A program made the position numbers and the translations under genes. The notes beneath the pieces were generated by a model. That model was given only the letters and a program-made list of their open reading frames with translations, was not told the origin of the DNA and did not search any database. Below, piece after piece: positions 1 through 5,179 of a DNA stretch of 5,179 nt. The first letter of the stretch is position 1. Every line of letters begins with the position of its first letter. The DNA is from DATBIO01 sp036556965. GTDB lineage: Bacteria > Acidobacteriota > Vicinamibacteria > Fen-336. The stretch lies in assembly GCA_036556965.1 (NCBI GenBank), contig DATBIO010000174.1, positions 1-5,179 on the forward strand. The letters are read 5' to 3'.

Positions 1-1014
1 CGGTCGCTGATCGCGCTGTTCCTGCTGGTGTCCACCCTGCTCCTCATGGCCCTCAAGCTCGCGCAGCGCCGCTGGCTCCTCCGCCACCGCGGCGAGGCGC
101 TGGCGGTGGCGGTGGGCCACGCGCCCGCCGCCGTGCGGGAGTTCGAGTGGTTCCGGCGCCGGAGGGTCGAGGCCCTCGAGGCCACCGGGCCCGAGGACCT
201 GCGACGACGCTTCGAAGCCGGCGCCGTGGACGAGGTCCTCCTCGGTCCCGCGGTTCCCGCCGCGCGGCGGGCGGAGCTGGTGGTGGCCTGCCAGGACGCG
301 GGGATCCCCGTGCTCGTGGCCACGGAGACGGTGGCCGCGGCCCTCGCCCCTCCGGGGGCCGAGGTCGTCGGCAACACGCTCTACCTCGCATACCGCCGCC
401 GCGAGCCCGACCCCGCGTCGCTCGTGGTGAAGGGGATCCTCGACCGGGCGGTGGCCCTGGTGGCCGTGCTCGTGGCCGCGCCCTTCCTGCTGCTGGTCGG
501 CCTGCTCGTGAGGTTGACGAGCGCGGGACCGGTGTTCTTCGTGCAGGAGCGCGGCGGCCTGAACGGCCGGCCCTTCCGCATGTTCAAGTTCCGCACCATG
601 CGGCTCGGCGCGGAGGCGGAGCGCGACGCGCTCCTCGCCGCCAACGAGATGGACGGGCCGGTGTTCAAGATCGCCGGCGATCCCCGGGTCACGGCCGTGG
701 GCCGCCTGCTGCGGCGCACCAGCGTGGACGAGCTCCCGCAGCTCTTCAACGTCCTGCTGGGGCAGATGAGCCTGGTGGGCCCCCGCCCCCTTCCCCTCGC
801 GGAGACGCGCGGCATCACCGGCGCGGACCGCCGCCGCCTGAGCATGAAGCCCGGCCTGACCTGCCTGTGGCAGGTGAGCGGGCGCAACGAGCTGGGCTTC
901 GGCGAGTGGATGGCCCTCGACCTCAAGTACGTGGACAACTGGAGCCTGGGCCTCGACGTCGCCATCCTGTTGCGCACCCTGCCCGCGCTCCTCTCGGGGC
1001 GGGGGGCGCGGTAG
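1..1014 (+). CDS. Polyprenyl-phosphate sugar-1-phosphate transferase (bacterial sugar transferase family), 5'-truncated by window edge
   Basis: Initiating enzyme of repeat-unit assembly: it moves a sugar-1-phosphate from a nucleotide sugar to undecaprenyl phosphate at the cytoplasmic face of the membrane. The frame is open from base 1, and codons 1-20 read as the end of a hydrophobic segment followed by basic residues. The real start, with several membrane helices, is therefore probably upstream; the GTG at 28 is an unlikely start. A soluble middle region (about 90-410) precedes a conserved catalytic domain. That domain has a hydrophobic re-entrant/membrane segment (about 448-510) with a central Pro, then SAGPVFFVQERGG, FKFRTM (586-600), GPVFKIAGDPRVT, SVDELPQLFN (721-750), MSLVGPRPLP and KPGLTCLWQVSGR. 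The Asp-Glu pair at 727-732 matches the catalytic dyad known from PglC-type enzymes. The C-terminus is complete (TAG). The donor sugar cannot be predicted; WbaP, GumD and EpsL types all share this domain. A GT4 gene follows after 22 nt. Confidence 0.95.
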   Translation, partial: RSLIALFLLVSTLLLMALKLAQRRWLLRHRGEALAVAVGHAPAAVREFEWFRRRRVEALEATGPEDLRRRFEAGAVDEVLLGPAVPAARRAELVVACQDAGIPVLVATETVAAALAPPGAEVVGNTLYLAYRRREPDPASLVVKGILDRAVALVAVLVAAPFLLLVGLLVRLTSAGPVFFVQERGGLNGRPFRMFKFRTMRLGAEAERDALLAANEMDGPVFKIAGDPRVTAVGRLLRRTSVDELPQLFNVLLGQMSLVGPRPLPLAETRGITGADRRRLSMKPGLTCLWQVSGRNELGFGEWMALDLKYVDNWSLGLDVAILLRTLPALLSGRGAR

Positions 1015-1036
1015 CCCCGGTGGCGAGCCTCCATCG

Positions 1037-2152
1037 GTGAAGGTCGGGCTGTACCTCGCCGACCAGCGCTGGGACCGCACGCTCAGCAAGGGGATCTACG
1101 GCTACTCGCGGCTGCTGGCGGCGGCCCTGGCGCGGGGCCTGTCCGGCCACGAGCTGGTCCTGATCCTGAACCGCGCCAACGCGCCGGAGATGGCGCCCGC
1201 CGGCGGCGGGGCGCGGGCGGTCATCCTGCCCGCCTGGTGCGCGGGGGGCGCGGGCCGGCTGCTGGCCGACCATGTGCTCGCCCCCGTGACCGCGCGCCGG
1301 CAGGGCCTCCGCCTCCTGCACTTCCCGAAGGGCTTCCTCCCCGCGGGGCCGTGGCGCCTGCGCGCCACGGCCACCGTCCACGACACGATCCCGCTCTACT
1401 ACGCGCGGCACCACCCCGGCTTCTTCCCTGCGGCCAAGCTGGCCTACCTGCGGTGGCTCATCGCCCACACCCTGCGGACGGCGGCGGGGATCGTCACCGA
1501 CTCGGGGTTCTCGCGCACGCACCTGTTGCGCTTCGCCGCCGAGGAGGGGATCGCGCCGCCCGCCATCGAGGTCTGTCCCCTGGCCACCGACCTCGGGACG
1601 GCGGCGGGGCCCCCCGTCGAGAGGCGCGAGCACCGGCTCCTGCACCTCGGCTCGGTCCTGCCCCACAAGCGCACGCGCGAGACGATCGCCCTCTTCCGGC
1701 GCTACAACGTGGGCCATGGCGGCCGCTGGCGGTTGCGGGTGGCGGGCCTGGACGCCGCGCCTCCGGAGTGGCAGCTCCCACCGGGCCCGGACGTGGAGTT
1801 CATCGGCGTCGTGGACCGGGCGGGGCTGGCCCGGGAGATGGCGGAGGCACGCGCCCTGCTCCTGCTCTCGAGCATCGAGGGGTTCGGGCTGCCCGCGGTG
1901 GAGGCCTGGTCGCTGGACACGCCGGTCTGCTACGCCGATGCCGGGGCCCTCCCCGAGGTGCTGGCGGGCCTCCCGGGCCGGTGCGCGCTCGAGGATGCGG
2001 ACCGCTTCGACCACGCGCTGGACGAGGTGCTCGGCCTCGACGACGCCCGCCGCCGCGCCCTGGGGGCGGAGGTGCGCCGCCGTTACGGCCTCGAGCGCTT
2101 CTCCGCCGACATGGTGCGCATCGTGAACCGCTGGCTGGACGGCGCGAGCTGA
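1037..2152 (+). CDS. Glycosyltransferase family 4 (GT-B fold), 371 aa
   Basis: Probably a cytoplasmic, membrane-associated retaining glycosyltransferase that adds a sugar from a nucleotide-sugar donor to the lipid-linked repeat unit. The N-terminal half begins with a strand (KVGLYLADQR) and a Gly-containing turn (GIYGYSRLL), and contains the HDTIPLYY motif (His115-Asp116) common in this subgroup. The C-terminal half starts near GSVLPHKR (205-212, with Lys211 in the usual donor-phosphate position). It carries the EX7E pattern (Glu281 and Glu289) in SIEGFGLPAVEAW, then a donor-binding ALPEV segment. Length is typical of the family. GTG 1037 is chosen because it places the first beta strand at the N-terminus; there is no in-frame start between the preceding stop and it. 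A strong ribosome-binding site is not visible. The gene lies 22 nt after the sugar-1-phosphate transferase and 5 nt before the GT26 gene, so co-transcription is likely. Its mannosyl- or other specificity is unknown. Confidence 0.93.
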   Translation: MKVGLYLADQRWDRTLSKGIYGYSRLLAAALARGLSGHELVLILNRANAPEMAPAGGGARAVILPAWCAGGAGRLLADHVLAPVTARRQGLRLLHFPKGFLPAGPWRLRATATVHDTIPLYYARHHPGFFPAAKLAYLRWLIAHTLRTAAGIVTDSGFSRTHLLRFAAEEGIAPPAIEVCPLATDLGTAAGPPVERREHRLLHLGSVLPHKRTRETIALFRRYNVGHGGRWRLRVAGLDAAPPEWQLPPGPDVEFIGVVDRAGLAREMAEARALLLLSSIEGFGLPAVEAWSLDTPVCYADAGALPEVLAGLPGRCALEDADRFDHALDEVLGLDDARRRALGAEVRRRYGLERFSADMVRIVNRWLDGAS

Positions 2153-2157
2153 AGACC

Positions 2158-3033
2158 GTGGACACGCCCGCTCCCGCCTCGCCCGCCACCGGCCCCCCGG
2201 CCTTCGAGCCCTACAGCGTCCTGGGCGTCTGGGTCGTGGCCTGCGACCCCCCGTCCGCCCTCGCGGAGGTCGCGCGCTGGCTGCGGGGGGGACGGCGGGG
2301 CTACGTCTGCGCGGCCAACGTGCACGGCGTGGTGGAAGCGCTGCGCGACCCCGCGCTGCGCGACGTCTACAACCACGCGGGCCTGACCGTGCCCGACGGC
2401 ATGCCCCTGGTCTGGCTGGGCCGGCTGGCCGGACGGAGCGGCGTCCGGCGCGTGTACGGGCCCGACCTCATGCTGGAGACGTGCCGGCTGGCCGCCCGCG
2501 AGGGCCATCGCTGCTACTTCTACGGGGGCCGTCCCGGCGTGGCCGAGGCCCTGGCCGCGGAGATGACGCGCCGCTTCCCCGGCCTGCCCGTGGCGGGCAC
2601 GCAGTCCCCGCCCTTCCGCGAGGCGCCGGGCGGCGAGGAGGAGGCGGCCGAGGAGGAGGCGGCGGTGAAGCGCATCAACGCCGCCCGCACCGACGTGCTG
2701 TTCGTCGGGCTCGGCTGCCCCAAGCAGGAGCGCTGGATGGCGCGCCTCCGGCCCGCGCTGGAAGCGCCCGTCCTCATGGGAGTCGGGGCCGCCTTCGACT
2801 TCCACACCGGGCGCGTCCGCCAGGCTCCGGCCTGGCTGGGCCGGGTGGGTCTGGAGTGGCTCTTCCGGCTCTTCCAGGAGCCGCGCCGGCTCGCGCGCCG
2901 ATACCTGATCGGCAACACGGTGTTCGTGGCCCATACCCTGCTCCAGAAGACGGGCTTGCGTCGGTACCCGCCGCTGGCGCCGCCCGCCGGCCCTCACCCA
3001 CCCGGGGACGGCGGCGGCGGCCCCGCCACGTAG
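2158..3033 (+). CDS. WecG/TagA/CpsF family glycosyltransferase (GT26), 291 aa
   Basis: Probably adds an early sugar to an undecaprenyl-diphosphate-linked acceptor at the cytoplasmic membrane face. Family members include WecG (ManNAcA), TagA (ManNAc) and GumM (Glc), so the sugar cannot be assigned. Diagnostic motifs in order: ANVHGVVEAL (Asn54, His56), LTVPDGMPLVW (Asp80, matching the conserved proposed catalytic Asp), RVYGPDLM, YFYGGRPGVAE, VGLGCPKQERWM (about 183-194), and GVGAAFDFHTGRVRQAP. The C-terminal WLFRLFQEPRRLARRYL region is a basic, amphipathic segment known in TagA-like proteins to help membrane contact. GTG 2158, 5 nt after the preceding stop, is the last start before the first core strand (YSVLGVWVVA). 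It leaves a Pro/Ala-rich leader of about 17 residues. The frame is open further upstream, but that stretch is a shadow of the GT4 gene. Oddities: a duplicated EEEAA insert at residues 160-169 and a Pro/Gly-rich tail overlapping the opposite-strand gene. Confidence 0.94.
   Translation: MDTPAPASPATGPPAFEPYSVLGVWVVACDPPSALAEVARWLRGGRRGYVCAANVHGVVEALRDPALRDVYNHAGLTVPDGMPLVWLGRLAGRSGVRRVYGPDLMLETCRLAAREGHRCYFYGGRPGVAEALAAEMTRRFPGLPVAGTQSPPFREAPGGEEEAAEEEAAVKRINAARTDVLFVGLGCPKQERWMARLRPALEAPVLMGVGAAFDFHTGRVRQAPAWLGRVGLEWLFRLFQEPRRLARRYLIGNTVFVAHTLLQKTGLRRYPPLAPPAGPHPPGDGGGGPAT
2635..2664 (+). repeat. 15-bp tandem duplication inside the GT26 gene
   Basis: Two adjacent 15-base units, GAGGAGGAGGCGGCC (2635-2649) and GAGGAGGAGGCGGCG (2650-2664), differ only at the last base. 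They are in frame and encode EEEAA twice (residues 160-169) in the region just before the helix leading to the GLGCPKQE motif. The unit is itself GAG-repetitive, so replication slippage is the likely origin. The frame is kept and the enzyme looks otherwise intact. Confidence 0.85.
2994..3033. other. Convergent (tail-to-tail) gene overlap with a CGG run
   Basis: The plus-strand GT26 gene ends at TAG 3031-3033 and the minus-strand GT2 gene ends at TGA read from 2996 to 2994, so 40 bp code for both C-termini. Within it, four CGG units (3009-3020) are read as four Gly residues on the plus strand and four Pro residues on the minus strand. There is no intergenic space and no clear intrinsic terminator hairpin with a T-run. 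Both tails are low-complexity extensions beyond the conserved domains, which suggests the stop codons drifted into each other's gene. Confidence 0.85.
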
Positions 3034-3980
3034 CGCCGGGCCAGGAGAGCCGCGCGCTGGTAGCCGGCGCGGCGCGCTTCCGCCTCCGCCCGGCGGGACG
3101 GAAGCAGGCCGAGAACGCCCCACACGGCGCGGCGGAGACCGCTGCCCCACCGGATGTAGCGCGCCGCCGCGGCCAGCTCCTGGCGCGTGCCGCGACGGCG
3201 GTAGTGCTCGAGGGTGGCGCGCGTGTAGGCCTCGATCCAGCCGGCGTGGTCGCGCCGCGAGCCGGCCACGTGATGGCGCACGAGGGCGCGGGGCTCGTAG
3301 GCGACCTCGAAGCCCGCCTCCGCCGCGCGCAGGCAGTACTCGAGGTCCTCCCCGTACATGAAGGTGTCCTCGGGCAGGCCGCCGATCCTCTCGAGCACGC
3401 TGCGCCGGAGCATCAGGGCGGCCCCGCTCACCCAGTCCACGCGCCGGAACCGCGCGTAGGCGGGGCGGAGGAGCGGGTGCGGCCGCCGGCCGTAGGGGAA
3501 GCGGCAGGGCCACACCTTGTAGAGGAAAGACTGGAAGAGCAGCTCGGTGACGGGAGTGGGGCGCCTTCCCCACGACGGCTGCAGGGAGCCGTCGGGGTTC
3601 AGCAGCCGGGGCCCGCAGATGCCGACCGACGGCTCGCGCGCGAACACCTCGCGCAGGGCGTCGAGGCTCCCGGGCAGGAGGACGGCGTCGGAGTTCAGGA
3701 GCAGGATGAGGTCGCCGGTGACCTGACGCAGCGCGGCGTTGTTGCCGGCGGCGAAGCCCACGTTGCGGTCGTGGCGCAGCAGGCGCACGGAAGGGAACGC
3801 CTCCGCCACCATGTCCGCGCTCCCGTCCGTGGACGCGTTGTCCACCACCCACGTCTCCACGGAGCCGCCGCCTTCGGCGGCCACCGCGCGCAGGCTCGCC
3901 TCGAGCAGGTCGCGTGTCTCGAAGGAGACGAGCACGATCGAGAGGCCGGGCGCGGCAGGCCGATCACCCCGCTCCACCAC
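2994..3980 (-). CDS. Glycosyltransferase family 2 (rhamnosyltransferase-like, GT-A fold), 328 aa
   Basis: Probably an inverting glycosyltransferase that adds a sugar to the growing repeat unit in the cytoplasm; many close relatives are annotated as rhamnosyltransferases, but the donor here is unproven. The GT-A domain shows LSIVLVSFETRDLLEASL (about 13-30), VVDNASTDGS (45-54, with Asp47 contacting nucleotide), NVGFAAGNNAAL (73-84) and LLLNSDAVLLPG. The NSD triplet (96-98) sits in the place of the metal-binding DXD motif. Further on are GPRLLNPDGSLQPS, VDWVSGAALMLRR and FMYGEDLEYCLRA, where Glu211-Asp212 contains the likely catalytic base. No transmembrane helix is evident; the last 80 residues are basic and amphipathic and may touch the membrane. 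The start is GTG 3978-3980 (a second GTG follows immediately). The upstream in-frame stop is that of the methyltransferase gene, 9 nt away, and no clear ribosome-binding site is visible, so coupled translation is likely. Confidence 0.93.
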   Translation of the reverse strand: MVERGDRPAAPGLSIVLVSFETRDLLEASLRAVAAEGGGSVETWVVDNASTDGSADMVAEAFPSVRLLRHDRNVGFAAGNNAALRQVTGDLILLLNSDAVLLPGSLDALREVFAREPSVGICGPRLLNPDGSLQPSWGRRPTPVTELLFQSFLYKVWPCRFPYGRRPHPLLRPAYARFRRVDWVSGAALMLRRSVLERIGGLPEDTFMYGEDLEYCLRAAEAGFEVAYEPRALVRHHVAGSRRDHAGWIEAYTRATLEHYRRRGTRQELAAAARYIRWGSGLRRAVWGVLGLLPSRRAEAEARRAGYQRAALLARRYVAGPPPPSPGG

Positions 3981-3989
3981 GGGCCGCGA

Positions 3990-5179
3990 TCAGACCAGGG
4001 CGAAGCCGGGCAGGGGAACGATGAAGCGGCCTCCCCCGAGGAGGTACTCCTCCTCGCGCCGCTGGAACTCCTCCATGAAGTGCCAGGGCAGGACCAGGAA
4101 GTAGTCGGGCCGGGCGGCGCGCGCCTCCTCCTCCGAGACGATGGGGATCCCGGTTCCCACGGTGACCCGGCCCCACTTGTCCGGGTTGCGGTCGGCGGCG
4201 CCCGCGATGAGGCTCCTGTCCAGCCCGAAGTACTGGAGCAGCGTGTTGCCCTTGGTGGACGCCCCGTACACGTACACGGTCCGCCCCCTCGCCACCACGT
4301 CCTTGACGAACCCCACCACGTCGCCGCGGACCCGCTCCACCCAGAAGGCGAAGTCGCGGTAGGGCTTCTCGGTGCCGAGGGCCAGCGCCTCTTCCTGCGC
4401 GCGCAAGCGGCCGACCCGCTCCCGGGCCAGGGCGCGATAGGTGGGGTCGCCGAAGACGTCCGGCGCCGCGTCCCCGCGCCGGATGTACGCACGGATGCTC
4501 CCCCCGTTCACGTCGTTGAGCTCCACGTCGACGATCTCGAGGCCGTGGCGCCGGACCAGGTGGTCCAGCGACTCCATCGAGTAGTACTCCAGGTGCTCGT
4601 GGCAGATGTTGTCGAAGGCGCGCTGCTTGAGCATCATCGGCAGGTAGCTCATCTGCACGATCCAGAGCCCGTCCGGGTGCATGACGGCGCGGAGGTCCGC
4701 CACGAAGCCGTTCGGGTCCTCCAGGTCGTAGAACATGGCGATGCTCGTCACGATGCGGGGGCGCCGCGCACGGAGCTCGGGGTCGCCGAGGAAGGCCTCG
4801 GCCCCGAAGAAGGTGGAGACCACGCGCGAGGCCACCCGGCGCGAGTGCGGGGCCATGTTCTGGGCGGGATCGAAGCCGACCCGGTACACGTCCGCCGAGC
4901 GATAGGAAGCCAGGAGGGTGCCGTCGTTGCACCCGATGTCGAGGACGGCGTCGCCCGGCGCCAGCGTGACCAGGGTCTCCGCCGTGTGGGCGATGTCCCC
5001 CAGCGCCTCCCGCATGGTGCTGTTCGTGCCCGAGCGGTACCAGTAGTTGCGATAGAGGGCCTCCGGCGCCACCGTGTGCCGGAGCTGGAGGAGCCGGCAG
5101 CCCCGGCACCGCACCAGGTCGAGCGGCGCCCGCAGGCCGCTCTCCTCGCCCGGCCGCGGGAAGTCCGACACATGCTGCT
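3990..5179 (-). CDS. SAM-dependent C-methyltransferase-like protein (zinc-binding N-domain, methyltransferase core, C-terminal domain), 5'-truncated by window edge
   Basis: Resembles the three-domain sugar C-methyltransferases (TylC3/TcaB9/NovU type) that methylate NDP-keto-sugars at carbon; many paralogues in surface-polysaccharide clusters have unknown substrates. The frame is open to the window edge and codons before the GTG at 5171 fit the family. The gene therefore most likely starts outside, and the first half of the zinc-binding Cys cluster is missing. Visible, numbering from that GTG: second CxxC (Cys22, Cys25), NYWYRSGTNSTM (42-53), SAM-binding motif VLDIGCNDG (76-84), acidic FDPA (100-103), and ICHEHLEYYS (189-198). 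The Glu192-His193 pair there corresponds to the catalytic pair described for TcaB9. A C-terminal Rossmann-like domain follows from about 297 with VYVYGASTKGNTLLQ and a PWHFMEEF segment, ending LPLPGFALV. The gene is first of the visible minus-strand pair, followed after 9 nt by the GT2 gene. Confidence 0.92.
   Translation of the reverse strand, partial: QHVSDFPRPGEESGLRAPLDLVRCRGCRLLQLRHTVAPEALYRNYWYRSGTNSTMREALGDIAHTAETLVTLAPGDAVLDIGCNDGTLLASYRSADVYRVGFDPAQNMAPHSRRVASRVVSTFFGAEAFLGDPELRARRPRIVTSIAMFYDLEDPNGFVADLRAVMHPDGLWIVQMSYLPMMLKQRAFDNICHEHLEYYSMESLDHLVRRHGLEIVDVELNDVNGGSIRAYIRRGDAAPDVFGDPTYRALARERVGRLRAQEEALALGTEKPYRDFAFWVERVRGDVVGFVKDVVARGRTVYVYGASTKGNTLLQYFGLDRSLIAGAADRNPDKWGRVTVGTGIPIVSEEEARAARPDYFLVLPWHFMEEFQRREEEYLLGGGRFIVPLPGFALV

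Noticed and set aside
1015..1036. Possible promoter or terminator in the 22-nt gap between the first two genes
   Set aside because: Too short for a promoter, with no hairpin plus T-run; best read as an intra-operon spacer.
1237..2157. Open frame extending the GT26 gene about 920 bp upstream, suggesting a larger fusion protein
   Set aside because: The extra stretch lies entirely over the GT4 gene in another frame and encodes Arg/Pro/Gly-rich sequence with no motif. The GTG at 2158 gives a normal family length.
2285..2291. Run of seven G near the start of the GT26 gene, as a possible phase-variation tract
   Set aside because: Seven is short for a contingency tract, and runs of six or so G or C occur elsewhere in the window (for example near 1000 and 1240), as expected at this G+C content.
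2975..3045. Hairpin-like CCGCC/GGCGG pairings around the convergent gene ends as a bidirectional terminator
   Set aside because: GC-rich low-complexity sequence pairs easily by chance, no long perfect stem was found and no T-run follows on either strand; a rho-type or other terminator cannot be judged by eye.
2083..3852. Long minus-strand open frame of 589 codons spanning the antisense of GT26 and part of GT2
   Set aside because: Composition is Arg/Pro/Ala/Gly-rich with no domain, as expected from a high-GC shadow frame; both real genes it overlaps have clear conserved motifs.
3739..4104. Plus-strand open frame of 121 codons opposite the GT2/methyltransferase junction
   Set aside because: Ser/Arg/Pro-rich translation without motifs, antisense to two well-supported genes.

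Overview
The window is very GC-rich DNA (well over 70% G+C by eye) and almost entirely coding. It carries part of a cell-surface polysaccharide (exopolysaccharide, capsule or O-antigen type) biosynthesis cluster. Codon third positions are strongly G/C, and all three visible start codons are GTG. This fits a high-GC bacterium such as a myxobacterium or another high-GC environmental lineage, but nothing here fixes the phylum.

The left half, on the plus strand, holds three tightly packed genes. First is the 3' part of a polyprenyl-phosphate sugar-1-phosphate transferase, whose membrane N-terminus lies off the left edge. Next are a GT4-type glycosyltransferase and a WecG/TagA/CpsF (GT26) glycosyltransferase. 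Gaps of 22 and 5 nt point to one operon. The right half, on the minus strand, holds a SAM-dependent C-methyltransferase-like protein, whose N-terminus is cut by the right edge, followed after 9 nt by a GT2 glycosyltransferase. The two operons converge, and their last genes overlap tail-to-tail by 40 bp (2994-3033).

Inferred pathway: the first enzyme loads a sugar phosphate onto undecaprenyl phosphate at the inner face of the membrane. The GT26, GT4 and GT2 enzymes then extend the lipid-linked repeat unit, and the methyltransferase makes or decorates a modified (possibly C-methyl-branched) sugar. Donor sugars cannot be read from the sequence. No nucleotide-sugar synthesis, flippase, polymerase or chain-length gene falls inside the window.

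No RNA genes, mobile elements, CRISPR arrays or clear promoters or terminators were seen, and there is no non-coding stretch longer than 22 nt. I found no convincing new system. The more unusual points are local: the convergent overlap with a CGG run read as Gly4 on one strand and Pro4 on the other, a 15-bp tandem duplication inside the GT26 gene, the in-frame methyltransferase/GT2 junction, and a shortened regulatory domain in the initiating transferase.
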